5,278 nucleotides of DNA from Gammaproteobacteria bacterium (GTDB lineage Bacteria > Pseudomonadota > Gammaproteobacteria > Pseudomonadales > Pseudohongiellaceae), in contig PWQG01000475.1 of assembly GCA_003556835.1 (NCBI GenBank), positions 1 to 5,278 on the forward strand, in the 5' to 3' direction. The position numbers and the translations under genes were made by a program. The notes beneath the pieces are model-generated. The model was not told the DNA's origin, did no database searches, and saw nothing but the letters and a program-made list of their open reading frames with translations. Shown piece after piece: positions 1-5,278 of the stretch. Each line of letters opens with the position of its first letter. Position 1 is the stretch's first letter.

Positions 1-163
1 AACGCCGCACACGGCGCTTGTGGCGCGGCCCTTCGGGAGCATTTGTACGAACGCAATCCATCGTTGCGATCCTTACCAAGGGAGCCACCCTTGCTCGCGG
101 ATCGCGCCTCGACTTGAGTTCGTACAAATGCTCTGATCATTTCCTTATTCCCCGCATGGCCCA
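1..163. other. Region downstream of ftsH without a recognised gene
   Basis: This stretch lies beyond the ftsH stop codon and runs to the window edge. In related genomes folP usually follows ftsH, but nothing here resembles the start of a dihydropteroate synthase. What it does hold is the large inverted repeat at 37-133 (separate entry) and, next to it, a short GC-rich stem, CGCCG (3-7) with CGGCG (12-16) around a CACA loop. A minus-strand reading frame opens at an ATG (138-140) and stays open for 46 codons to the edge. It runs straight through both arms of the repeat, so I treat it as unproven rather than as a gene. No T-run follows the repeat in the ftsH direction. Confidence 0.6.
37..133. 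repeat. 97-base nested inverted repeat (long hairpin) downstream of ftsH
   Basis: The outer arms are a perfect 16-base inverted pair: GAGCATTTGTACGAAC at 37-52 and its exact complement at 118-133. Inside are a perfect 7-base pair (GCGATCC 66-72 with GGATCGC 99-105) and a perfect 6-base pair (CAAGGG 77-82 with CCCTTG 88-93) closing a 5-base loop. Between the outer and middle stems, CAA (54-56) can pair with TTG (114-116) and TCG (61-63) with CGA (110-112). The whole unit can therefore fold as one long interrupted hairpin on either strand. No matching target-site duplication is evident in the bases directly outside the arms, and no T-run follows in the ftsH direction. It could be a dispersed extragenic palindrome, a very short MITE-like element, or a structured 3' end protecting ftsH mRNA. 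The pairing is seen directly; the role is inference. Confidence 0.8.
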
Positions 164-2128
164 CTAGTGTTCGCCGGCCGGACCACCAATTGGCTTGTCC
201 TTGGCCTCTCTGCGTGAATCATCATCCTGGCGCGGCTCTTCCGCTTCCTGCCCGGAGTCACTTGCAGTGGCAGAACCGGAATCATCGCTGTCATCCCAGC
301 CTTCCGGAGGCTGGGGCTTCTTGCCCTGCATGATTTCCCTGATCTGCTTCTCATCGATGGTTTCGTACTCCATCAGGGCGTCCTTCATCAGCTCCAGCTT
401 GTCCCGGTTGTCTTCAAGAATCTGCTTGGCACGCTCGTAACACTCGTCGATGATGGCCTTGACCTCATCGTCAATGAGCTTGGCGGTTTCACCCGAATGC
501 GGCTTGGTGTTGTGACCAGCGGATCGACCGAGGAAAACCTCACCGTCATCCTCGTCGTACATCAACGGCCCGAGACGTTCGGACAACCCCCATTTGGTGA
601 CCATATTGCGGGCCATCTCGGTTGCCCGCTGGATATCGTTGGAGGCACCAGTGGTCACACCCGATTTGCCCAGGGTCATCTCCTCGGCAATCCGGCCACC
701 GTACAGACTGGCAATCTGACTCAGGATACCCTGCCGACTCAGACTGTAGCGGTCTTCCTCGGGAAGGAACATGGTCACACCCAGGGCCCGGCCCCGCGGA
801 ATGATGCTGACCTTGTAGACCGGATCATGCTCGGGCACGGTCAGGCCGACAATGGCGTGGCCGGACTCGTGATAGGCCGTATTGGTTTTTTCCTTTTCCG
901 ACATGACCATGGACTTGCGCTCGGCGCCCATCATGATCTTGTCCTTGGCTTTCTCGAACTCTTCCATGCCCACCAGGCGACGGTTGCCGCGCGCGGCGAA
1001 CAGGGATGCCTCATTGACCAGGTTGGCCAGGTCGGCTCCGGAGAAGCCGGGTGTGCCTCGGGCAATGACAGACGGATCCACATTGTCTGACACCGGCACT
1101 TTGCGCATGTGCACCTTGAGAATCTGCTCGCGGCCACGGATGTCAGGCAGGCCAACCACAACCTGGCGGTCGAAACGACCGGGGCGCAACAGGGCCGGGT
1201 CCAGCACATCAGGACGGTTGGTCGCGGCAATCACGATCACGCCATCATTGGCCTCGAAGCCGTCCATCTCGACCAGCAACTGGTTCAAGGTCTGTTCACG
1301 CTCATCGTGACCACCACCCAGGCCGGCGCCACGGTGCCGACCCACGGCATCGATCTCATCGATGAAGATGATGCAGGGTGCCTGCTTCTTGGCCTGCTCG
1401 AACATGTCGCGCACCCGCGAGGCACCCACACCCACGAACATTTCCACAAAATCGGAACCGGAGATGGAGAAGAAGGGCACCTTGGCCTCGCCCGCAATGG
1501 CCTTGGCCAGCAACGTCTTACCCGTACCGGGCTGGCCCACCATGAGGATACCGCGTGGAATCTGGCCACCGAGACGCTGGAACTTGTCCGGTTCCCGCAG
1601 GAAATCGACCAGCTCCTTGACGTCCTCCTTGGCCTCATCACAACCGGCCACATCACCAAAGGTCACCTTGATCTGGTCTTCGCCCAGCAACTTGGCCTTG
1701 CTCTTGCCGAAAGACATGGGGCTGCCCTTGCCGCCGCCGCCACCACCTTGCATCTGCCGCATGAAGAACAGGAACAGGGCCAGTATGATCAGGATCGGGA
1801 AACTGGCCACCAGCAATTGCGTCCAGATACTCTGCCGCTCGGGCTCCGATGCAATAATCTCGACATTGTGGTTGAACAGATCGTCCATCAGGTGCGGATC
1901 ACCCACCTGGGGAATGGTGGTGGTGAAACGGCTGTTGTCGGTGCGCACACCATTGATGGCAGTCCCGCTGATATCGACCTGCCGAACCTGGTCGGCACGC
2001 ACTTCACGGACGAACTCGGAGTAGGTCACCTGGCTGGTGGTGGGCTCCTGGTTGATGTTGTTGAAGACCGTCAGCAATACCGCTGCAATGACAACCCACA
2101 ACAATAAATTCTTTGCCATATCGTTCAA
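164..2128 (-). CDS. ftsH: ATP-dependent zinc metalloprotease FtsH
   Basis: Inner-membrane AAA+ protease that unfolds and degrades misassembled membrane proteins; in E. coli it also degrades regulators such as sigma-32 and LpxC. Residues are numbered from the TTG start (654 aa; 651 from the internal ATG at 2119; E. coli has 644). A first membrane segment lies at about 7-22 and a periplasmic domain to about 100. A second membrane segment at 103-123 is followed by a Gly-rich linker at 128-135. The AAA+ module has Walker A GQPGTGKT (198-205), the pore motif MFVGVG (230-235), Walker B IIFIDEID (253-260) and an SRH with Arg315/Arg318. The zinc site is HESGH (420-424) with the third ligand Asp498 in GASNDI. 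The C-terminal tail is acidic and probably disordered. GGGGGAG (2135-2141, minus strand) sits 6 bases before TTG but 15 before the ATG, which favours TTG. It follows rlmE by 121 bases in the same direction. Confidence 0.98.
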   Translation of the reverse strand: MNDMAKNLLLWVVIAAVLLTVFNNINQEPTTSQVTYSEFVREVRADQVRQVDISGTAINGVRTDNSRFTTTIPQVGDPHLMDDLFNHNVEIIASEPERQSIWTQLLVASFPILIILALFLFFMRQMQGGGGGGKGSPMSFGKSKAKLLGEDQIKVTFGDVAGCDEAKEDVKELVDFLREPDKFQRLGGQIPRGILMVGQPGTGKTLLAKAIAGEAKVPFFSISGSDFVEMFVGVGASRVRDMFEQAKKQAPCIIFIDEIDAVGRHRGAGLGGGHDEREQTLNQLLVEMDGFEANDGVIVIAATNRPDVLDPALLRPGRFDRQVVVGLPDIRGREQILKVHMRKVPVSDNVDPSVIARGTPGFSGADLANLVNEASLFAARGNRRLVGMEEFEKAKDKIMMGAERKSMVMSEKEKTNTAYHESGHAIVGLTVPEHDPVYKVSIIPRGRALGVTMFLPEEDRYSLSRQGILSQIASLYGGRIAEEMTLGKSGVTTGASNDIQRATEMARNMVTKWGLSERLGPLMYDEDDGEVFLGRSAGHNTKPHSGETAKLIDDEVKAIIDECYERAKQILEDNRDKLELMKDALMEYETIDEKQIREIMQGKKPQPPEGWDDSDDSGSATASDSGQEAEEPRQDDDSRREAKDKPIGGPAGEH

Positions 2129-2249
2129 GGGTAACTCCCCCGTTTTCCAATCTGATCAATTGATTGCAAGCAATCAGCGCTCATGAGCACCGACAGGCTG
2201 CATGCGTGTGCATCCCTCAAATTCTCCGGATTGCAGATTGCTCTAATTG
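2129..2249 (-). promoter_or_regulatory. rlmE-ftsH intergenic region with clustered palindromes
   Basis: Within 34 bases lie three palindromes: ATCAATTGAT (2155-2164), TGATTGC-AA-GCAATCA (2161-2176) and GCTCATGAGC (2179-2188). The word GATTGC also occurs as a tandem pair 7 bases apart (2229-2234 and 2236-2241). With the inverted copies in the second palindrome, that makes four in about 80 bases. I could not find a convincing -35/-10 pair or a sigma-32 box reading toward ftsH, and no T-run that would mark a terminator for rlmE. The likeliest readings are an operator-type protein-binding region or mRNA processing structures in a shared rlmE-ftsH transcript. Both are inference. Confidence 0.4.
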
Positions 2250-2870
2250 TTATCCCCTGAACCCCTGCGCCAGCAGGTAGGTCTCGCTGGATCGTGCCCG
2301 GGACGCTTTCGGCTTACGGGTCCTGACTATCTGAAACTGCTGTTTCAGCACATTCTGAAAGGCCGGCAATCCTTCTCCATGGAAGACCTTCACAAGAAAG
2401 GATCCATTGCAGGCCAGTATGGATGTAGCGAGATCCAGTGCCAGCTCGGCCAATAACATGGCGCGCGGCTGATCGATTTCGCGCATACCACTCATATTGG
2501 GTGCCATATCCGATATTACAAGATCGACCTTGTCATTGTCCAAGTTTTGCAGGATGGACTCGTATACTTCATTCTCCGTGAAATCACCCTGCACGAACTC
2601 CACACCGGCCAGGGGATCCATGGGCAGGATGTCGGAAGCGAGCACGCGCCCACGACCATCGAGCAACTCGGCAGCCACCTGCGACCAGCCTCCGGGCGCC
2701 GCCCCCAGGTCAACGACCGTCATGCCCGGCCGGATGATACGGTCCTTCTCCTGGATTTCCAGCAGCTTGAAGCAGGCCCGCGAGCGGTATCCCCGGGCCT
2801 GGGCCTGACGCACCCAGCGGTCATCGAAATGTTCTTTCAGCCAGCCCTTGCTGCTTGCCGATTTCGCCAT
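2250..2870 (-). CDS. rlmE: 23S rRNA (uridine-2'-O)-methyltransferase RlmE (FtsJ/RrmJ)
   Basis: Uses S-adenosylmethionine to methylate the 2'-O of U2552 (E. coli numbering) in the A loop of 23S rRNA, a late step in 50S assembly. The protein is 206 aa, against 209 in E. coli, and aligns along its full length. The SAM-binding motif VDLGAAPGGWSQ is at 53-64. The catalytic K-D-K-E set of the family is intact: Lys35 (FKL), Asp121 (SDMAPNMSG), Lys161 (VKVF) and Glu196 (SSETYLL). The N-terminal SKGWLKEHFDDRWV region matches the basic rRNA-contacting segment. The ATG start gives the family N-terminus; an AAGGA (minus strand, core at 2881-2884) lies 10 bases upstream, a slightly long spacing. It is divergent from yhbY and is followed by ftsH, the classical FtsJ-FtsH pair that is heat-inducible in E. 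coli. No clear sigma-32 promoter is visible here. Confidence 0.98.
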   Translation of the reverse strand: MAKSASSKGWLKEHFDDRWVRQAQARGYRSRACFKLLEIQEKDRIIRPGMTVVDLGAAPGGWSQVAAELLDGRGRVLASDILPMDPLAGVEFVQGDFTENEVYESILQNLDNDKVDLVISDMAPNMSGMREIDQPRAMLLAELALDLATSILACNGSFLVKVFHGEGLPAFQNVLKQQFQIVRTRKPKASRARSSETYLLAQGFRG

Positions 2871-2899
2871 GTCTGTATTGTCCTTCCCGAGTTTTACTT

Positions 2900-2928
2900 T
2901 TGGAGCTGAGGCCCGCCTGCGCTACAAT
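2900..2928 (+). promoter_or_regulatory. Probable sigma-70-type promoter of yhbY
   Basis: TTGGAG (2900-2905) and TACAAT (2923-2928) are separated by exactly 17 bases. The -10 box matches five of six consensus positions, while the -35 box matches only its TTG. Transcription would begin near 2935, giving a leader of about 40 bases before yhbY. It lies in the 106-base divergent region (2871-2976) between rlmE and yhbY. I found no equally good promoter reading the other way toward rlmE. Confidence 0.6.
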
Positions 2929-2966
2929 GCGCGCCCGATAACTGCAACGGCACCAGCAACAGCCGC

Positions 2967-2970
2967 AGGA
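2967..2970 (+). promoter_or_regulatory. Ribosome binding site of yhbY
   Basis: AGGA ends 6 bases before the ATG at 2977, a standard spacing that supports this start codon. Confidence 0.6.
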
Positions 2971-2976
2971 TAAGCC

Positions 2977-3300
2977 ATGCCTTCAGCACCCGACCAGAAA
3001 ACCCTGCGCAGCATTGCGCATACGCTCCAGCCGATCGTCACGGTGGCCGACAAGGGCCTCAATGAAAACATCGAGCAGGAGATCGAGCGCGCGCTGCGCC
3101 AACACGAACTCATCAAAATCAAGATCTTCGCCGCCGATCGCAGCGCCCGCCAGGCCATGATCGAGAGCATCTGCTCGCAACGGGACGCCACGCTGGTGCA
3201 GCGCATCGGCAATGTTGCCGTGCTGTACCGTGCCAGCCGCAAACCCGATCCCCGCCTGTCCAACATACTGCGAAACAAAAAGGCCCGGGCGAGCAACTGA
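2977..3300 (+). CDS. yhbY: YhbY family CRM-domain ribosome assembly RNA-binding protein
   Basis: Small RNA-binding protein of the CRM fold (IF3-C-like). In E. coli YhbY associates with pre-50S particles and assists large-subunit maturation. It has 107 aa against 97 in E. coli, the excess being a basic C-terminal tail of about 15 residues. The CRM hallmarks are present: the first helix DQKTLRSIAHTLQPIVTV (6-23), the loop ADKG (24-27) in the GxxG position, then NIEQEIERALRQHELIKIKI and a final strand GNVAVLYR. The first glycine of GxxG is Ala, a variant I believe is common in Gammaproteobacteria. It is the only plus-strand gene here, with its own promoter, divergent from rlmE and convergent with greA. 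Its 3' end, including the stop codon, overlaps the greA terminator, so the last codons are constrained by two functions. Confidence 0.96.
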   Translation: MPSAPDQKTLRSIAHTLQPIVTVADKGLNENIEQEIERALRQHELIKIKIFAADRSARQAMIESICSQRDATLVQRIGNVAVLYRASRKPDPRLSNILRNKKARASN

Positions 3301-3318
3301 ACCGGCTCGACCCGGACC
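3273..3318 (-). terminator. Intrinsic terminator of greA, inside the 3' end of yhbY
   Basis: On the minus strand the arm 3318-3305 pairs with 3294-3282. The stem includes CCGGG/CCCGG and CGAGC/GCTCG with one bulged U (3310), one G-U wobble (3316/3284) and a terminal GG/CC. The loop spans 3295-3304. The stem is followed at once by TTTTT, then G and TTT (3281-3273). It starts 26 bases beyond the greA stop. In the plus direction the stem is followed only by a C-rich tract, so it is not a good yhbY terminator. Confidence 0.85.
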
Positions 3319-3344
3319 TCTCCCGTCCTTTGCATCAGGGCGGA

Positions 3345-3824
3345 TCAGAGATGTTCGACAGCGTCGATCTCGTAGCTGGTCTCCCCGCCGGGCGCTTTCA
3401 CGACGGCCTCATCTCCCACTTCCTTGCCCATCAGGGCACGGGCGATGGGTGAACCGATGGAAATCTTGCCCGCCTTCACGTCCGCTTCGTCCTCGCCCAC
3501 AATCTGGTAACGCACTTCTTTGTCATCATCCAGATTGATCAGGGTGACGGTGACACCAAACATGACCTTGTCGGTAGGCGCAATACTGGTAATGTCGATG
3601 ATCTCCGCATCTGCCAGCTTGCCTTCGATTTCCTTGATGCGTCCCTCACAAAAGCTTTGCTGCTCTCGCGCGGCGTGGTACTCGGCATTTTCCTTGAGGT
3701 CACCGTGTTCGCGCGAATCGGCAATGGCCGCAATGATCTTTGGCCGTTTCACGCCCTTGAGCTCCTGCAGCTCTTCACGCAGCCGCTCGGCTCCCTCCTT
3801 GGTCATCGGTACTTTTCTGAACAT
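3345..3824 (-). CDS. greA: Transcription elongation factor GreA
   Basis: Binds the secondary channel of RNA polymerase and stimulates cleavage of backtracked transcripts so that stalled complexes resume. From the ATG at 3822-3824 the protein is 159 aa, against 158 in E. coli, with nearly colinear sequence. The N-terminal coiled coil covers about 1-77 and holds the tip motif SREHGDLKENAEYHAAREQQ. Acidic Asp42 and Glu45 correspond to E. coli Asp41/Glu44. The C-terminal FKBP-like domain spans about 82-159 with GEDEAD, SPIARALMGK and APGGE. The frame stays open upstream to an ATG at 3890, giving 22 extra residues unlike any GreA and encoded across leader hairpins; I reject that start. The start used has no adjacent Shine-Dalgarno. 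AAGGAGG lies 26 bases upstream, beyond a small hairpin. It is downstream of carB in the same direction and convergent with yhbY. Confidence 0.97.
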   Translation of the reverse strand: MFRKVPMTKEGAERLREELQELKGVKRPKIIAAIADSREHGDLKENAEYHAAREQQSFCEGRIKEIEGKLADAEIIDITSIAPTDKVMFGVTVTLINLDDDKEVRYQIVGEDEADVKAGKISIGSPIARALMGKEVGDEAVVKAPGGETSYEIDAVEHL

Positions 3825-3836
3825 GATATCACTGGA

Positions 3837-3857
3837 CTCTGTGGACAGAGCCTCCTT
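3837..3857 (-). promoter_or_regulatory. Strong Shine-Dalgarno plus spacer hairpin in the greA leader
   Basis: AAGGAGG (minus strand, 3857-3851) is an almost ideal ribosome binding site but lies 26 bases from the greA ATG. Directly after it comes a perfect 5-base stem, CTCTG/CAGAG with a TCCA loop (3850-3837), leaving 12 unpaired bases before the ATG. If the stem forms, the effective spacing shrinks from 26 to about 12. Just upstream is an ATG-TGA start-stop pair (3864-3859). The elements are seen directly; that they control greA translation is inference. Confidence 0.5.
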
Positions 3858-3876
3858 TTCACATGGTTTTGAATCA

Positions 3877-3910
3877 CAAAAAGCCCGCATTGGAGCGGCG
3901 GAACCGCTCC
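3877..3910 (-). promoter_or_regulatory. Competing hairpins with a U-run between carB and greA
   Basis: On the minus strand a perfect 7-base stem, GGAGCGG/CCGCTCC (3910-3904 with 3898-3892, 5-base loop), is followed 9 bases later by TTTTT (3882-3878). The second arm also holds CCGC (3898-3895), which can instead pair with GCGG (3888-3885); that shorter stem ends close to the T-run and looks like a weak intrinsic terminator. The two stems use the same bases and exclude each other. It may simply be the end of the carB transcript, or a leaky terminator or attenuator before greA. Confidence 0.45.
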
Positions 3911-3986
3911 GATACAGGCAATTTGGAGTAGTAACTGGCTAGATTCAGGGGTTCCGGCATGGCGCCCCGACCAATTGGCTCATGAC

Positions 3987-5278
3987 CTACAGCCGGGCGT
4001 GCAACTCCTGGATCGTGTACACGGACAGGTTATCACCAAAGCGCAGAGCTTCACAAACTGCCAGCGCACTGGCGATGGTGGTGGTGCAGAAGATGTCATG
4101 GCGCAGGGCCGTGCGTCGGATCGTCGAGGAATCGGCGATGGCCTGCTTGCCCTCGGTGGTGTTGACCACCAGGTCGATCTGCTCGTTCTTCATCATGTCG
4201 ACGATATGCGGGCGCCCCTGCTTGACCTTGTTGACACGGGTGACCGGGAGACCGGCCGCCTCGATCACCAGGGCCGTTCCTTCGGTTGCCACCAGGTCGA
4301 AACCGAGATCGTGGAACTTGCGCGCCACCTCGGGCACATCATGCTTGTCCGCATCCCGCACACTGATGAACACCGTACCATGCGTGGCGATGATGTCACC
4401 GGCGCCGAGCTGGGATTTGGCAAAGGCTTCAGCGAAGGTTTCCCCCACACCCATCACTTCACCGGTGGATTTCATTTCCGGACCGAGAATGGGGTCCACA
4501 CCGGGGAATTTGTTGAAGGGGAAGACCGCCTCCTTCACCGCAAAAGTCCTGGGCACCACCTCCTTGGTAAAACCCTGTTCGGCCAGGCTCGTGCCCGCCA
4601 TGCAACGGGCGGCAATCTTGGCCAGGGACACACCAATGCACTTGGAGACAAATGGCACTGTGCGCGAAGCACGAGGATTGACCTCGATGATGTAGACCTC
4701 GCCATCCTGGTAGGCCAACTGTGTGTTCATCAGGCCAACCACGCCCAGTTCACGGGCCAGGGCAGTGACCTGCCCACGGATCTCGTCCTGCACATGGGCG
4801 GGGAGGTTGTACGGCGGCAGGGAACAGGCCGAATCACCGGAATGCACACCGGCCTGCTCGATATGCTGCATGATGGCACCCACCACCACGTCCTTACCGT
4901 CACTGACCAGATCGACATCGATCTCGATGGCGGCACTGAGGAAGGAGTCCAGCAGCACCGGACTCTCATTGCCCACCTTGACCGATTTGGTCATGTAGCG
5001 ATTGAGCTCTTCCTGGTTGTAGACAATCTCCATGGCCCGGCCACCCAGCACATAGGAAGGGCGCACCACCAGCGGATAAGTGATGCGCTCAGCCTCGGCC
5101 AGGCTTTCCTCGATACTGCGCACAATGCAGTTGGGCGGCTGCTTGAGGTTGAGCTTGACGATCAGGTCCTGGAAGCGTTCCCGGTCCTCGGCCCGATCGA
5201 TGGCGTCCGCCGGGGTGCCGATGATGGGCACACCGGCCTGCTCGAGCTTGGTGACCAGGTTCAACGGCGTCTGTCCGC
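3987..5278 (-). CDS. carB: Carbamoyl-phosphate synthase large subunit CarB, C-terminal part (5' end outside the window)
   Basis: The large subunit makes carbamoyl phosphate from bicarbonate, ammonia supplied by the CarA glutaminase, and two ATP, feeding pyrimidine and arginine synthesis in the cytoplasm. Only the last 429 residues of about 1070 are present. The codon at 5262-5264 is an internal TTG (Leu) in GQTPLNLVTKLEQAG, not a start. What remains is most of the second ATP-grasp domain (carbamate kinase step) and the whole MGS-like allosteric domain. With an offset of 647 from E. coli, the ATP-site residues R715, D753, E761, H788, Q829, E841 and N843 are all conserved. So are UMP/IMP contacts S948, K954, T974, T977, K993, N1015 and T1017, and ornithine contacts E783, D791, E892 and T1042. 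E. coli Tyr1040 is Cys here. UMP inhibition and IMP activation are therefore likely. The stop is TAG; greA follows downstream. Confidence 0.98.
   Translation of the reverse strand, partial: GQTPLNLVTKLEQAGVPIIGTPADAIDRAEDRERFQDLIVKLNLKQPPNCIVRSIEESLAEAERITYPLVVRPSYVLGGRAMEIVYNQEELNRYMTKSVKVGNESPVLLDSFLSAAIEIDVDLVSDGKDVVVGAIMQHIEQAGVHSGDSACSLPPYNLPAHVQDEIRGQVTALARELGVVGLMNTQLAYQDGEVYIIEVNPRASRTVPFVSKCIGVSLAKIAARCMAGTSLAEQGFTKEVVPRTFAVKEAVFPFNKFPGVDPILGPEMKSTGEVMGVGETFAEAFAKSQLGAGDIIATHGTVFISVRDADKHDVPEVARKFHDLGFDLVATEGTALVIEAAGLPVTRVNKVKQGRPHIVDMMKNEQIDLVVNTTEGKQAIADSSTIRRTALRHDIFCTTTIASALAVCEALRFGDNLSVYTIQELHARL

Larger units (their letters stand above)
3825..3986. other. carB-greA intergenic region
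   Basis: These 162 bases separate the carB stop from the greA start. They contain the competing hairpins at 3877-3910 and the greA Shine-Dalgarno with its spacer hairpin at 3837-3857. I found no convincing sigma-70 -35/-10 pair toward greA, so whether greA is read through from carB or has its own start site cannot be decided by eye. Confidence 0.5.

Noticed and set aside
3..16. CGCCG/CGGCG stem at the left edge as an ftsH terminator
   Set aside because: Only five base pairs, far from the ftsH stop, and no T-run follows on the minus strand before the window ends.
497..1090. A 197-codon plus-strand open frame opposite ftsH
   Set aside because: Antisense shadow of the FtsH protease domain in a high-GC gene, with no domain signature.
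1109..2107. A 332-codon plus-strand open frame opposite ftsH
   Set aside because: It lies wholly antisense to an unambiguous ftsH, is His/Thr-rich low-complexity in the way of a codon-bias shadow, and has no recognisable domain.
3046..3057. Loss of the first Gly in the YhbY GxxG loop (ADKG)
   Set aside because: Ala at this position appears to be a common gammaproteobacterial variant, so it is not treated as unusual.
2922..3335. A 137-codon minus-strand open frame opposite yhbY
   Set aside because: It covers the yhbY promoter and gene in antisense and crosses the greA terminator; no family resemblance.
3825..3890. 22-residue N-terminal extension of GreA from an ATG at 3890
   Set aside because: The extension matches no known GreA, is encoded across leader hairpins, and would make the protein 181 aa instead of the usual 158 or so.
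3982..4695. A 237-codon plus-strand open frame opposite carB
   Set aside because: Antisense to conserved CarB allosteric and ATP-grasp coding sequence; Ser/Thr/Arg-rich shadow composition.
5262..5264. carB start codon near the right edge
   Set aside because: The codon is an internal TTG in a conserved GQTPL segment; the frame continues to the window edge and some 640 residues are missing.
1..5278. CRISPR array, tRNA, rRNA, insertion sequence with transposase, or defence system
   Set aside because: No regularly spaced repeats, cloverleaf-type sequences, transposase motifs or defence-protein domains were found on either strand.

Overview
The window is a housekeeping block from a gammaproteobacterium. 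Base composition is fairly high in G+C by eye. The gene order carB - greA - yhbY - rlmE - ftsH, with yhbY turned against the rest, is the conserved arrangement known from Pseudomonas and many other Gammaproteobacteria. The protein sequences align closely with E. coli counterparts: CarB active-site spacing is residue-for-residue identical over the part present, and FtsH zinc-site numbering matches. A genus cannot be named from what is visible; a Chromatiales/Ectothiorhodospiraceae- or Pseudomonadales-like lineage is an inference only.

Layout from high to low coordinates, since most genes are on the minus strand. The C-terminal 429 residues of CarB (carbamoyl-phosphate synthase large subunit) run off the right edge and stop at 3987. 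A 162-base gap with two competing hairpins and a U-run precedes greA (3345-3824), whose strong Shine-Dalgarno is separated from its start by a small hairpin. greA ends against the oppositely oriented yhbY (2977-3300). The intrinsic terminator of greA lies mostly inside the 3' end of yhbY. yhbY has a recognisable sigma-70-type promoter in the 106-base divergent region it shares with rlmE. rlmE (2250-2870) is followed after 121 bases, which hold a cluster of palindromes, by ftsH (164-2128, probably TTG start). Beyond ftsH, bases 1-163 hold no recognised gene but do hold a large nested inverted repeat (37-133).

Functionally the block joins pyrimidine/arginine precursor supply (CarB), rescue of stalled RNA polymerase (GreA), 50S ribosome maturation (YhbY and RlmE) and membrane-protein quality control (FtsH). 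rlmE-ftsH is the classical heat-shock-linked pair. No CRISPR array, tRNA, rRNA, transposase or defence gene is visible. The features most worth a second look are non-coding: the 97-base stem structure downstream of ftsH, the greA leader, and the palindrome cluster upstream of ftsH. I see no convincing new multi-gene system.
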